A stretch of 64,000 nt of DNA from Cyanobium sp. NIES-981 (lineage in GTDB: Bacteria > Cyanobacteriota > Cyanobacteriia > PCC-6307 > Cyanobiaceae): the NCBI RefSeq assembly GCF_900088535.1, contig NZ_LT578417.1, forward strand, positions 1,364,001 to 1,428,000. Reading direction: 5' to 3'. Both the position numbers and the translations under genes were made by a program. Below the pieces are notes generated by a model that searched no databases, was not told the origin of the DNA, and saw only the letters and a program-made list of their open reading frames with translations. Shown one piece after another: positions 52,101 to 61,601 of this stretch. The stretch's first letter is position 1. The number at the start of each line of letters is the position of its first letter.

Positions 52101-52613
52101 TCAGTGGCGGCCCACCGCCGCGTCGCTGACCACAACGCAGCGGCCGCTGCCTCCGATCGGCAACAGGGTGCGGTCGTCGAGGTTGGTGGTGCGGGATTCC
52201 AGGTTGAGGAACACCCGCTCGCCCGGCCCCTCGAACAGCGGTCCGGCATGCCAGGTGCCCGGATGCAGCACCACCAGCCGGCGCGACGGGATGCGGAAGG
52301 CGTGCAGATCGGTGGCGGGATCGAAGGGGCGATCGGCGGGATGGTCGGGCCGGGCCACCACCAGGAACCAGTCAGGGCTGTCGATGGCACCGAGTGCCTG
52401 GCTCACCAGCCGATGACGGGCGAGCTCGGACAGCGCCAGGCCCCGCGGCGGCAGCGTCATCAGATAAAGGCGGGGCGGACCGCCGCGGAAGTGAAGCTCC
52501 GCATCCCCCGGCTGCCAGGGATCGGCATCGGGCTGAGGCTGGATCACAAAGCCGAACGGCGCGAAGGCCGCTGGCGTGAGCGTGGAGGCGATCAGATCTT
52601 GGAGATCACCCAT
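52101..52613 (-). CDS. Ureidoglycolate lyase (AllA) family protein
   Basis: 170 residues of the cupin-like AllA family, which splits ureidoglycolate into glyoxylate and urea. Seen are TLTPAAFAPFGFVIQP, LARHRLVSQALGAIDSPDWF, LVVARPD, DLHAFRIPS and the metal/active-site block HPGTWHAGPLF. The ATG overlaps the last eight bases of the upstream DUF389 gene, so translation is likely coupled. No other purine degradation gene is near. Confidence 0.8.
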   Translation of the reverse strand: MGDLQDLIASTLTPAAFAPFGFVIQPQPDADPWQPGDAELHFRGGPPRLYLMTLPPRGLALSELARHRLVSQALGAIDSPDWFLVVARPDHPADRPFDPATDLHAFRIPSRRLVVLHPGTWHAGPLFEGPGERVFLNLESRTTNLDDRTLLPIGGSGRCVVVSDAAVGRH

Positions 52614-53694
52614 CCTGTCGGACGGCCTCCGGCAACGGCGGCAGCTCCGGCGGAGGCAGCACCTCCAGTTCGGGGGGATTGGGAGCGGTTTCCGGGCCGA
52701 TCAGGTCCACCGCGGTGCGTTGCACCATCAGCCGGAAGCGCAGGGGGGCCTGTTTCCTGTTGATGAAGTCCTGCACCGCCGCCACCTGGCTGGACGTGGG
52801 CAGCTTGGGATCGGTGACCCGCACCTGGGCCCGGATCAGCGGTGGATTCTGCTGCCAGTCGATGGAAATCCCCGCCAGATCAATGGCGGGATCGCCGCCG
52901 AGGGTGATGGTGCTGCTGCGCAGCTGCTGTTCGATCACGGTCTCCAGCTGCTGAGCCTTCGTTTCCAGCCGGTAGCGATCCACCAGGCGAAAGAAGCTTG
53001 TCCCGAGGGGGATCACCAGCAGAGCGGTGAGGGCCACGCTGGTGACACCGAGGCGGCTGTGGAACAGGCGGCGCCGATACACCCGCTCGAGGGTGGCCAG
53101 GGCCGCCATCGCGCCCACCATGATCCCCAGCAGGTTGGTGGTGAAGAGCAGCAGGGCCCCGTAGGCCTGGGCCCAGTACGACGAGGCCAGCAGGATTCCC
53201 ACCACGCACATCGGCGGCACCAGGGCCACGGCGATCGCCAGCCCGGCCAGGGCCGAGATCGCTTCTTTGCGGAGTTTGGCGAACATCGCCACTGCGCCGG
53301 CCACCAGGGCCACACCCAGATCCAGCAGGTTGGGGCTGGTGCGGTTCATCACCTCGCTGCCGAAGCTGGGGAAGGCCACCAGATGGCCCACCCCCATGGC
53401 CAGGAGCACGCAGATCACCACCCCCAGCAGCAGGGTGCGCAGGGCCCGCAGAAACATCGGCAGCCGCCCCCGCAGGATCTCGAAGGCCATCGCCTGCAGG
53501 GGCAGGATCCAGGGGGCGACCACCATGGCGCCGATCACCACCCCGGGGCTGTTGGCCAGCAGACCCAGGGTGGCGATCAGGGTGGCCCCCACCGTGAGCA
53601 CCACGAACACCAGATTGAAGCTGGCCTCGTGCTCGAATTCCAGCCGGAGGGCCTCGAGGCGGAGGTCGTCGGGCGACACAGTGGTGCTGTTCAC
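52606..53694 (-). CDS. DUF389 (TIGR00341) membrane protein
   Basis: 362 residues with about six membrane segments in the first 240 residues: LVFVVLTVGATLIATLGLLA, SPGVVIGAMVVAPWILPLQA, LLLGVVICVLLAMGVGHLV, then ALVPPMCVVGILLASSYWAQ and TTNLLGIMVGAMAALATLER. The C-terminal ~120 residues are soluble and Pro-rich at the end. The GAMVVAPWILP block is diagnostic of the family, whose function is unknown. The start is GTG 53694 (or GTG 53682), right beside a 14-bp tandem repeat. Confidence 0.85.
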   Translation of the reverse strand: MNSTTVSPDDLRLEALRLEFEHEASFNLVFVVLTVGATLIATLGLLANSPGVVIGAMVVAPWILPLQAMAFEILRGRLPMFLRALRTLLLGVVICVLLAMGVGHLVAFPSFGSEVMNRTSPNLLDLGVALVAGAVAMFAKLRKEAISALAGLAIAVALVPPMCVVGILLASSYWAQAYGALLLFTTNLLGIMVGAMAALATLERVYRRRLFHSRLGVTSVALTALLVIPLGTSFFRLVDRYRLETKAQQLETVIEQQLRSSTITLGGDPAIDLAGISIDWQQNPPLIRAQVRVTDPKLPTSSQVAAVQDFINRKQAPLRFRLMVQRTAVDLIGPETAPNPPELEVLPPPELPPLPEAVRQDG

Positions 53695-53697
53695 GAT

Positions 53698-53753
53698 GGA
53701 GCCGGATGGGCGGAGCCGGATGGGCGGAGCCGGATGGGCGGAGCCGGATGGGT
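53698..53753. repeat. 14-bp tandem repeat at the DUF389 leader
   Basis: Four units of GGAGCCGGATGGGC (the last ends in T) are followed by a partial unit. On the coding strand of DUF389 they lie immediately before the GTG start, where a ribosome-binding site is expected. As 14 is not a multiple of three, copy number would shift any upstream frame. Confidence 0.9.
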
Positions 53754-54207
53754 GGAGCTTTCGCCAACCACGCCAGCAACACTCGGTGATTATGGCCAGC
53801 GGATCACGGGCTAATCCCCGAAGCAAGTCACAACACGTAGGGCTTGCCGCCCTACTCGCAGGTTGACGAACGTACAGACCCCGATACAGGGCAGGAGCCT
53901 GATCATGGTGCGCCAGGCCTACTGACAGATCCAGTTTCCTCTGGGAAGCACCTGATCCCCAGGAGGTATGGGATCCCACGGGGGCATGTTGTCTACCGCT
54001 TCACCAATCCCTTCGGTGGAGCGGCTGAGCGCCCGTTTCGGCCCCCACCCGCACCGATGTCCACGCAGACAGCAATGGCACCCCATCCTATGTAGCCACA
54101 GCCTGGCCTTCCTTCCCGTCGGCCTTGGTGTGCAACAGAGCGCGGGTCGCGAACTTCGCCTGGAAGAGAGGGTCCTTCGGGCAGTCTGGATTCCCTGGAT
54201 TCTCTAG
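53754..54207. other. Intergenic region left of the IS5 element
   Basis: About 450 bases without a supported gene; short open frames lack any family character. A purine box CCCAGGAGGTATG near 53958 looks like a ribosome-binding site but leads into no conserved protein. Ends at the CTAG target copy. Confidence 0.4.
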
Positions 54208-55582
54208 GAGTTCGCTGAAAAACCCGCCCACCCCTGCGAAAATGGAGTATCCGCCTCAGGCTTGATGCGTGGTCAGCAGGAGCGCACAGGCTCACTGTTC
54301 TCCTACGTCTCGATCGAGGAGCGGATTCCGGCCGGCCATCCGCTGCGGCGGATTCGCAAGCTGGCGGATCAGGCTCTCGATCGCCTCAATCCCACCTTCT
54401 GCCATCTCTATGCCTCAGAAGGCAGGCCATCGATACCGCCTGAGCAATTGCTGCTGGCCTCACTGCTGCAGGCGTTCTACGGGATCCGTTCGGAGCGCCT
54501 GCTGCTGGAGCAGCTCGACTACAACCTGCTGTTCCGCTGGTTTGTGGGCTTGAGTCCTGACGATCCGATCTGGCATCCGACCACGTTCACCAAGAATCGT
54601 GAGCGGCTGCTCAACGAGCAGTTGATGGGCCGGTTCCTGGAGAAGCTGATGGCGGCACCGGAGGTGAAACCGCTGCTCAGCAATGAACACTTCTCCGTCG
54701 ATGGCACCCTGCTCCAAGCCTGGGCCTCACATGCCTCCCTGGAGCGAATCGACGGAGAGGATGACCCGCCGCCTCCGCCATCAGGCCCTGGCGAGGGATT
54801 CGGGGCGGCCAAGGATGGCAGGAAGCGGGCCAAGGGCGACTTCCGCGGGGTGCGTCTCAGCAACAAGACCCATCGCTCCGGCACGGATCCCGACGCTCTT
54901 CTGGCCCGCAAGTCGAATGTTCACCCGGCCCTGCCCAGCTACCGGGGGCATGTGCTCATGGACAACCGCCATGCCCTGGTGGTGGATTGCCGGGTGACCC
55001 AGGCTGACGGCTACGGCGAACGGGATGCGGCCAAGGAGATGGCCGCCGATCTCCCCGGGCACCACCAGAAAACCATCGGTGCTGACAAGAACTACGACAC
55101 CCATGGATTCGTCGCAGAGATGCGACGGATCGGCGTTACCCCGCATGTCGCCCAGAACGCAGGACGCTCCGGCGGCTCCGCCATCGATGGCCGCACCACT
55201 CGCCATGAGGGCTATGCCAAGTCGATCCATGCACGCCGCGGCATCGAGAAGGTTTTCGGCTGGATCAAGCAGTTCGGCGGCCTGCGCCAGTTCAAGCTGC
55301 GCGGCCAGGCCAATGTCAGTGCCATGTTCGGACTGCATGTGATCGCCTACAACCTGATCCGCCTGAGCAACCTGCTCAGGCCTGTGGAGGCGATGGCATG
55401 AACAGGCCGTTCTCCAGAGATGGGAGCCTGCGAGGAGATTCAGCGTCGAGCGAGGTACCAATCCCGAGGATCAGGGACTCACAGCGAGCCTGAGTCATTC
55501 CAATAATCGCCTCGCCATGACCAGCTGGCTGGGTCACGGAGGGGGAGAACTCGCCTCGCGACGAGATTTTTTCTGCAAACTC
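54208..55582 (+). mobile_element. Complete IS5-family insertion sequence with CTAG target duplication
   Basis: The 1375-bp element has imperfect terminal inverted repeats, GAGTTCGCTGAAAAA left and GAGTTTGCAGAAAAA right (complement), and is flanked by CTAG at 54204-54207 and 55583-55586. A YTAR-type 4-bp target is usual for IS5. It carries one intact transposase gene. It separates DUF389 from the bestrophin-like gene in non-coding DNA. Confidence 0.9.
54265..55401 (+). CDS. IS5-family transposase
   Basis: DDE transposase of 378 residues: N-terminal DUF772-type block (EQLLLASLLQAFYGIRSERL, LLEQLDYNLLFRWFVGL), catalytic Asp in HFSVDGTLLQAW, second Asp in KTIGADKNYDT, and Glu in ARRGIEKVFGWIKQFGGLRQ (the E-x2-K/x6-K-like C-terminal box). 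No frameshift or stop is seen, so it may be active. A TTG one codon upstream is possible. Confidence 0.93.
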   Translation: MRGQQERTGSLFSYVSIEERIPAGHPLRRIRKLADQALDRLNPTFCHLYASEGRPSIPPEQLLLASLLQAFYGIRSERLLLEQLDYNLLFRWFVGLSPDDPIWHPTTFTKNRERLLNEQLMGRFLEKLMAAPEVKPLLSNEHFSVDGTLLQAWASHASLERIDGEDDPPPPPSGPGEGFGAAKDGRKRAKGDFRGVRLSNKTHRSGTDPDALLARKSNVHPALPSYRGHVLMDNRHALVVDCRVTQADGYGERDAAKEMAADLPGHHQKTIGADKNYDTHGFVAEMRRIGVTPHVAQNAGRSGGSAIDGRTTRHEGYAKSIHARRGIEKVFGWIKQFGGLRQFKLRGQANVSAMFGLHVIAYNLIRLSNLLRPVEAMA

Positions 55583-55586
55583 CTAG

Positions 55587-56142
55587 CGGGTTCAGGTGAT
55601 AAAGGTTGTCAAAAACTCGTCGAAGCCGTGCATCCTGGGCAGGCAGTTTGGTCGCGATCAACAAGGGGATTGCTACCGCAATTGCCGTGCTCCTAGTCCA
55701 TGCGCATGGGCAACCCAGCAATGGTTGGAGCCCTCGGGCTGACGGCCATGGGGAGTGCCGGGCATGCCAATCGTGGCGAAGTCCCAGCGGATCGGATTCA
55801 GGCCGGCGATTATCACGAGGCGACCGGATGTGCAACTCCGAAGACCTGAAGAGTCGACGGAGGCAATATCATCTTGACCAATAGGGCGCATAGCGGGCGT
55901 GTGGCAGCCCAACTGGCCGCAGCTGTTGCAGCTGATGTTCCGCCAGCCGACATGATGGCCTTTGCGCCCAGCTCAAAATTTCATGCATTGACGGCTTGGC
56001 AGCTTGTCCTGGTCACGGGCAGGAAGCAGAACAGCTATGAGCGCCTAGGCTTCGCTCGCCACCTTGCGGCGGAAGTTCACTGCCTTGCGACTCGTCTTTG
56101 CCCTGCGCGAGCCCTGTGGGTCCGCTTAAGAATGCAGCAGCC
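55587..56142. other. Intergenic region right of the IS5 element
   Basis: 556 bases with lower GC than the average and no supported gene. Short open frames on both strands have no family character. It may be remnant DNA of a lost gene. Confidence 0.4.
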
Positions 56143-56973
56143 TCATGCAGCTTCCACCAGATCTTGGAGCCTGCGAATAGCCAATGAGACCGGCAGAAGC
56201 GATACGTTTTCGACGGACATCACTTCACCCCGCGCAAACGGGTTATCGAGATCAGCAATCAGCAACAGCAACTTGATCAACAGGAATGATATCACGGCAA
56301 TAAAGAAAAGAGATTCTCCAAATGGCTCAATTTCAGTAAGAATAAGTCCTCCAATGAGGAATCCAGTCCCTGCATAGGCCATCCAGTAGACAGTGGGCAC
56401 AAAAGTGATTTCACGTATCACCTCGATCCGATACAAGGCGCGCCGAATGTTAGCCAGTTCGAGCAGAAGGCGAGCCTGCAGTGGGGCCGCTAGCCAGATA
56501 CCCAGCTGTTGGATTGAACGCTGCAGTTCATCGAGGCAATCCAGAAGCCTGGTGTCGAGGCCGCCATGCTTCATCCAGGCCAGGAGCTCCTCACTGAAGC
56601 GAACCAGCAACGCCAATGAACCAACGACCTCAGCCTCCGGATGAAGCTCCCGAATACTTCTGACCTCCATGGCGAGGCACTCCAGAGCAGCGGCCAATTC
56701 GCCTGGAATCTTCTCACTCTCCTTGTAATCCATCAAGATCCCATTCAACAGGAAGCCCAACAGAAATACCTCGGATGCCACCAATGCCGGGAGCAGGAGA
56801 TTCGGGTCCAGTACTTCCCAGCCCATGCGGTGCACCAGGAGCTTCACGGCCAAGAGGGCCAACAGAATCAGGCCAACCCGGCTGAAAAACCAGACACGCC
56901 CCAGCCAGGGGAAACGCTGCGCCTCGGGGTCCAGCTGATCAGCAAACATTATTTCGGGATATATAAACGGCAT
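56143..56973 (-). CDS. Bestrophin-like (DUF4239-type) membrane protein
   Basis: 276 residues, four membrane segments in two pairs (~28-70 and ~205-245) around a helical cytosolic part. The motif LLIADLDNPFARGEVMSVEN after the last membrane segment is typical of bestrophin-like bacterial proteins. No signal peptide. The gene is lower in GC than its neighbours. Anion channel activity is possible but not shown. Confidence 0.6.
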   Translation of the reverse strand: MPFIYPEIMFADQLDPEAQRFPWLGRVWFFSRVGLILLALLAVKLLVHRMGWEVLDPNLLLPALVASEVFLLGFLLNGILMDYKESEKIPGELAAALECLAMEVRSIRELHPEAEVVGSLALLVRFSEELLAWMKHGGLDTRLLDCLDELQRSIQQLGIWLAAPLQARLLLELANIRRALYRIEVIREITFVPTVYWMAYAGTGFLIGGLILTEIEPFGESLFFIAVISFLLIKLLLLIADLDNPFARGEVMSVENVSLLPVSLAIRRLQDLVEAA

Positions 56974-57059
56974 AATGACAGAACTTTGCAGAAAACCCCT
57001 TGTCTCTGACCCCTTGTCTCCCTTCAGCGCCGAGGGATTTCAAGTGGTTTCCAGACCGA

Positions 57060-58472
57060 TCAGCGTCGAACCGAGTGGCTAACGAGATGGCGACTGATCG
57101 CCCGGTAGGCCGGCAGGGTGGTGGCGTCGTTGGCGGCGTTGCCGGCCACCGGGTGGGAGGCGAAGCGGGCGATCACCACCCGGGCCGCCGGGTCGATCCA
57201 GAGCGACTGGCCGTGCACGCCCCGGGCCATGACGGTGCCGTTGGCGTCATGGCTCACCCACCACATGCCGCGGTAGCTCCAGCCCTGGAGCTGCTTGTAG
57301 CCGGCCCGGGCGAAGGCGGCCCGATCGCCGCCGGCGCGGATGCCGCGGATCACCGCCGCGGGGATCACCTGCTCGGTGCCGACGCGGCCCTCCTCGAGCA
57401 TCAGCTGGCCGACACGGGCCATGTCGCGCAGGGAGGCGTTGAAGCCGCCGCCGGCGAAGGGGGTGCCGATCGAATCCACGCTGAAGAAGGCGCCGGCCTC
57501 AGCTCCCAGGCGGCTCCACAGCCGCTCGGCCATCACATCGGTGAGGGGCTGGCCGGTGGCGCGGCTGATCAGCCAGCCGAGCACGTCGGTGTTCACGGTC
57601 TTGTAGCCGAAGGCCTGGCCATGAACCCCCTTCGGCTTCACCGTCTGCAGGAATTCGAAGTAGGTGCGAGGGCCGCTGTAGTCGGACGGCTTGGGCAGGG
57701 CGTTACCAGCGGCGGCGTGCTTCCAGACGCCGGCGTTCAGATCGGCGTAGTCCTCGGAGTAGTCGAGGGCGGTGGTCATGTCGAGCACCTGGCGCACGGT
57801 GGCCTCGCCGAAGGCGCTGCCGGCCAGCTCCGGGATGGTGGCGCACACCTGCGCGTTGGCGTTCAGCACGCCCTCGGCCACCAGCACCTCACCGAGCAGC
57901 CCCACCAGCGACTTGGTGAGTGACATGGCGGCATGGCGGCCGGTGGGGCCCAGGCAGCCGGCGTAGCGCTCGTAGACCACCGCGCCCCGGTGCAGCACCA
58001 GGAGGCCGTCGGTGAAGTTGGCGTCGAAGGCCTGCCCCCAGGTCATCGGCTGGCTGGTGCCCCAGGGCTGGAAGCGCACGGCGTCGAGGTCGGCACGTTC
58101 CTGGCGCGGCAGGGGGCGCACGGGTCCGAGCCCGCGGCTCACGGCCCGGGTGGGCATCAGCTGGTCGGTGTGGCACACGCTCCAGCGCAGCCGGGGGAAG
58201 CTGAAGGCCTGGGGATCCCCGAATCCGATCACCCGATCCGGCGGCGGCGGCGAGCCCTGCATCCAGCCAAGCGTGCGCGGATCGGAGGAGGCGGCGGTCC
58301 AGGGGCGCCCGTCCGGAGCTGCGGCGCCCATCGCCGCGGCCGGTGCCAGCAGCAGAAGGGCCGTCAGGACCAGGGCACCCGGCAGGGGAAGCCAGCCATG
58401 AAGCGGAAGACGACGGGTGATCGGACGCCTGGCTGCTGCTTCCAGAGTGGCGTCAGCTGACGGCCCCGCCAA
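57060..58472 (-). CDS. Serine hydrolase, beta-lactamase class C / NylB-like
   Basis: Secreted SxxK acyl hydrolase (D,D-peptidase, esterase or 6-aminohexanoate-dimer hydrolase type). The nucleophile motif is MSLTKSLVG, the Tyr motif lies in YKTVNTDVLGW, and the third motif is RGVHGQSLWIDP. A signal peptide core (LPGALVLTALLLLAPAAAMGA) requires an upstream start; the only in-frame candidate I see is TTG 58472 (470 residues). ATG at MGAAAPD would remove the signal. Native substrate unknown. Confidence 0.78.
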   Translation of the reverse strand: MAGPSADATLEAAARRPITRRLPLHGWLPLPGALVLTALLLLAPAAAMGAAAPDGRPWTAASSDPRTLGWMQGSPPPPDRVIGFGDPQAFSFPRLRWSVCHTDQLMPTRAVSRGLGPVRPLPRQERADLDAVRFQPWGTSQPMTWGQAFDANFTDGLLVLHRGAVVYERYAGCLGPTGRHAAMSLTKSLVGLLGEVLVAEGVLNANAQVCATIPELAGSAFGEATVRQVLDMTTALDYSEDYADLNAGVWKHAAAGNALPKPSDYSGPRTYFEFLQTVKPKGVHGQAFGYKTVNTDVLGWLISRATGQPLTDVMAERLWSRLGAEAGAFFSVDSIGTPFAGGGFNASLRDMARVGQLMLEEGRVGTEQVIPAAVIRGIRAGGDRAAFARAGYKQLQGWSYRGMWWVSHDANGTVMARGVHGQSLWIDPAARVVIARFASHPVAGNAANDATTLPAYRAISRHLVSHSVRR

Positions 58473-58514
58473 GCGCCTGCAACGGGCCGAGACTGGTGGG
58501 CAGCCGCGGATTGG

Positions 58515-58925
58515 ATGGTGCTGCAACCCTGTTCTGCCCTGATCGCCCGCCTGGCCAGTGCGCCGCTGGCTGTCGGCATGCTGCTGCTCACGGCCGTGGC
58601 TCCCGTGGCTGGCGTGGCTCCCGTGGCAGCGGAAGACCTTGGGGTGGAGCTGGGGGAGCCGGTGCTCTACCGCTGCAGCGGCGCCAGGGAACTGGCGGTG
58701 CGCTACGGCCGCCTCAGCGACGACAGCCTCGCGTTCGTGCGGCTGCAGCCGCCCGGCGGGCAGCTCCTCACCTTGCCGCAGCTGGTGTCGGGCTCGGGAG
58801 CGCGCTACAGCAGCGGCCAGCTCTGGCAGTGGTGGAGCAAGGGGGAGGAGGGCTTCCTGCAGCGTCTGGACGACCAGGGCGACTGGCAGACCGTGCTGGA
58901 GGGCTGCATCACGGACAGCGAGTGA
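58515..58925 (+). CDS. MliC-family lysozyme inhibitor, secreted
   Basis: 136 residues with a signal peptide (LASAPLAVGMLLLTAVAPVA). The mature domain has the MliC pattern YRCSGARELAVRYGRLSDDS, FVRLQPPGGQLLTLPQLVSG, SGARYSS and WWSKGEEGFLQRL, with two cysteines that can form the fold's disulfide (YRCS, LEGCI). It would protect peptidoglycan from C-type lysozyme. Confidence 0.78.
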   Translation: MVLQPCSALIARLASAPLAVGMLLLTAVAPVAGVAPVAAEDLGVELGEPVLYRCSGARELAVRYGRLSDDSLAFVRLQPPGGQLLTLPQLVSGSGARYSSGQLWQWWSKGEEGFLQRLDDQGDWQTVLEGCITDSE

Positions 58926-58935
58926 GCCCGGTGGC

Positions 58936-59673
58936 TCAGCCGCCCACCACGAAGGCATCCACGATCACGTAGGTCTCCGGGCCGAAGCGGATCACGCTCT
59001 GATCGTCGCGACGGGACACCGCGAAGGACCAGCCGGCCGACCCGTCCGCCTGGGCGCTGTCGGCGCCGTAGGGGGTGGTGCCCCGGAAGAACAGGGCCCG
59101 CTTGCGGCCGTCGGGCTTGGTGATCTCCACCAGGGTGGTGCCGTCCTCGCCCCAGCGGCGCTTCACCCCGGCCGGGCAGCTTCCGCTGGGTTCGCCGCCG
59201 TCAAAGCCGCAGGCCACCGAAGTGGTGGCGTTGTAGTCGGTGCCCGGCACCAGGGCGTCGCCCCCGGTGGAATCCGAGCGGGGGAAGGAAGCCGAGCTTG
59301 GGATCGACACCAGCGTGGTGCCGTCCACCGTGGCGACCACCCGGCCGCCCAGGGCCGCCGCGGCCTCGACACTGGGGCAGCCCACCAGCACCGCACTGTC
59401 ATCGAGGTAGGAGGAGGTGGCCGCACTTTCGCCGAGGCGCCGGCAGGGATCCCCCGCCGCGGGGTAGCCGTCGCCGAACGGAGCCAGGCGGGCGGGGATG
59501 GGGGTGGGCGTCGGCGCGGCGAGCGAGGACGGCCCTTCGCCAGCCGAGCCGCGGCCCGCCAGCCCGATGGCGAGCACCATCGCGATGGAGGCCGGGACAC
59601 CAAGGGAGGCCAGTGAAGCCGCCCCCCCCTTGTGGGGGTCTCTGGTGATGAAGTCCCGTTCTGATCGCTGCAT
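58936..59673 (-). CDS. Hypothetical secreted protein
   Basis: 245 residues. One hydrophobic segment (ASIAMVLAIGLAG, ~29-41) after a charged N terminus is an anchor or signal. The rest is globular with four cysteines (GDPCRRLGES, VGCPSVE, SVACGFDGGEPSGSCPAG) and ends FGPETYVIVDAFVVGG. No recognised domain; converges on the MliC gene with 10 bases between stops. Confidence 0.5.
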   Translation of the reverse strand: MQRSERDFITRDPHKGGAASLASLGVPASIAMVLAIGLAGRGSAGEGPSSLAAPTPTPIPARLAPFGDGYPAAGDPCRRLGESAATSSYLDDSAVLVGCPSVEAAAALGGRVVATVDGTTLVSIPSSASFPRSDSTGGDALVPGTDYNATTSVACGFDGGEPSGSCPAGVKRRWGEDGTTLVEITKPDGRKRALFFRGTTPYGADSAQADGSAGWSFAVSRRDDQSVIRFGPETYVIVDAFVVGG

Positions 59674-59720
59674 CGCTCCTGGGAGGCATCGACACGGCGA
59701 TCGTATGGGAATTGCTCGGC

Positions 59721-61217
59721 TCAGGCAGAGGGCGGCGAACCCCCGAGGGCAGCGACGCCGCGCCGGTGGATCTCTCGGGCGTAATCGGTCCAGACGCCCT
59801 GGCCCCAGTAGCGGAAACAGCTGGTTTCGAGCAGCAGCAGATGGAGTAGAGCTTCCTGATAGGCGGGGGTCGCGGTTGTGGCGGGGTCAACAGCCACCAG
59901 GGGATCGAACACCTGGTGGAAGCGGGCGCTGAGCTGGTTCATCGGTTCCAGCACGTTGGTGTAGCCCTCCACCCAGCTGAGGTCGTTGGTCCAGGAGGCG
60001 CCCTCCATGGCGAAGGAGGGATCACTCGCCTGCAGCGCGGTGATGGCCGCTGTCGTAGCCGCCGGGGTGCCGCCCTGGGTCGGTGGGCCGCCCAGCTGCT
60101 GCCAGAGCCGCTGCTGCCCCACCGCCTGGATCCGGGGGTACGCGGCGGACGGCAGGCCGGCGGCCTCCAGCAGTTCGAGGTATTCCGTGCCGTTGATCGC
60201 CACGGTGCCCGCGGCGGCGCCACCCGCGGTGCCGCCTTGTTCGGCGGCGATGCGCTGATGGGCCTGGATGAAGGCGGGCGGGAATTCGTTCATCATCACG
60301 CCGCCGTTTTCGCCATCGGCGATCTGGCTCACCACTGGGGGAATCGGGATCCCCCCCAGCGCCACCCGGTCCATCCCCAGAGCCTGGTCGTACGGCTGCA
60401 TCTGGCCCACCAGCTTGGTGTCGGAACCCTGGGTCTTGATCAGGGCGGTGATGGACACTTCGTCCCCGCTGGAACTGCGGGCCACCAGTTGGTTCGGGAG
60501 GAAGCGCTGCCCATCACGCAGGGGTGAACCGTCCAGGTTCTCCACGCTGTGCTCCTGCACCAGCAGCCAGCGGTAGCCGCACTCCCGCAGCGCCTGCACC
60601 AGGGCAAAGAGCGTGTCGGGATGGTTGGGCAGGGCCATCTCCGGCAGGGAGAAGCCCTTCACCCGCTGCAGGGCCGCGTCGCCGAACAGGGCCGCGAACT
60701 GGTGCTGCCAGGCCTGGATCTGCAGCAACAGATCGGGGATGGGCGTGGAGGGCGCCACGGCATGGCCCCAGAAGGTGCCCAGCCACTCCACATGGGGCTG
60801 GAGGGTGGGATCGCAGGCCAGCGATTGCAGCGCCGCGAGAATGTCGTGGCGGCCCATCTGCTGGAAACCCCACAGCAGGGTGCCGGAGTAATCGAGCATG
60901 ATCCGCGGGTTGCACCCCTCCCGGATCAGCTGAGGAAGGATCTCGGCCAGGCGCCTGTAGCAGTGGGCGAAGGGTTCGGCGTTGTGGTTGTCGCCCTCGC
61001 CCGGGTGCTCGAGCATGTACTGCAGGTGGCAGATCAGCTCGCCCTGCGCCCCGGCCGGAATCGTGGGCTGGTGCATGTGCAGGGCACAGGCGAAACAGGA
61101 GCGGATCGCCCCCAGCTGAAGGTTGGTGTGGGACAGCGCCACCGGGCCGGGCTGCTGCACCAGGGCCAGGAGCTCGGCTTCGCGGCCGGCGAGCGGCGGC
61201 AGGGTTTGGTGGCTCAT
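59721..61217 (-). CDS. Glycoside hydrolase family 57 protein
   Basis: 498 residues. GH57 landmarks are visible: HMHQP near residue 47, a WLGTFWGHAVAP block, FSLPEMALPNHPDTLFALVQ in the region of the catalytic Glu, and QIADGENGGVMMNEFPPA with the catalytic Asp-Gly-Glu (~305). The family includes alpha-amylases and branching enzymes. It could act on glycogen, but substrate specificity is not readable. Cytoplasmic by lack of a signal peptide. Confidence 0.78.
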   Translation of the reverse strand: MSHQTLPPLAGREAELLALVQQPGPVALSHTNLQLGAIRSCFACALHMHQPTIPAGAQGELICHLQYMLEHPGEGDNHNAEPFAHCYRRLAEILPQLIREGCNPRIMLDYSGTLLWGFQQMGRHDILAALQSLACDPTLQPHVEWLGTFWGHAVAPSTPIPDLLLQIQAWQHQFAALFGDAALQRVKGFSLPEMALPNHPDTLFALVQALRECGYRWLLVQEHSVENLDGSPLRDGQRFLPNQLVARSSSGDEVSITALIKTQGSDTKLVGQMQPYDQALGMDRVALGGIPIPPVVSQIADGENGGVMMNEFPPAFIQAHQRIAAEQGGTAGGAAAGTVAINGTEYLELLEAAGLPSAAYPRIQAVGQQRLWQQLGGPPTQGGTPAATTAAITALQASDPSFAMEGASWTNDLSWVEGYTNVLEPMNQLSARFHQVFDPLVAVDPATTATPAYQEALLHLLLLETSCFRYWGQGVWTDYAREIHRRGVAALGGSPPSA

Positions 61218-61307
61218 GGCTGGGGGGATGGCGCCGATGCGAAAGGGCTTGGCGCGTGGCCATGAGCAGCAGCCCTCCTACAGTTGCACCAGCTGAGTGT
61301 TCGCCCG

Positions 61308-61568
61308 GTGAAGCAGGCCTCCCTCGTTCTCGCCACGGCCCTCCTGAGCCTTCCGGCCTGGATCCCCAGCGCAGCCCTGGCCCAGAAGCGGATTCCCAAA
61401 CTGCCGGGCTATGACGAGTGCCCGCTCGGGTATGTGAATGACCTCAAGCAGCACTGCAATTCGCCCATCTACTACGAGATGAAGCCCACCAACGGCAAGC
61501 CCTGCGAGTCGGGCTGGATGAATGTTGGGGCGGGCTACTGCAAGAAGAAAACCCTGGGCATCTTTTGA
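61308..61568 (+). CDS. Small secreted protein with four cysteines
   Basis: 86 residues from GTG 61308, with a signal peptide (ASLVLATALLSLPAWIPSAALA-QKR) and a compact mature part with cysteines in DECPLGYVND, KQHCNSP, KPCESGWMN and GYCKKK. The spacing suggests two disulfides. No family recognised. A TTG 24 bases upstream is an alternative start. Confidence 0.55.
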   Translation: MKQASLVLATALLSLPAWIPSAALAQKRIPKLPGYDECPLGYVNDLKQHCNSPIYYEMKPTNGKPCESGWMNVGAGYCKKKTLGIF

Positions 61569-61601
61569 ACCCGGCCGCCGGCCTGACGTGGCGGCCAGTG
61601 C

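Noticed and set aside
55874-56377. 167-residue plus-strand frame over the bestrophin-like gene end
   Set aside because: Half of it is antisense to the membrane protein, and the composition is not protein-like.
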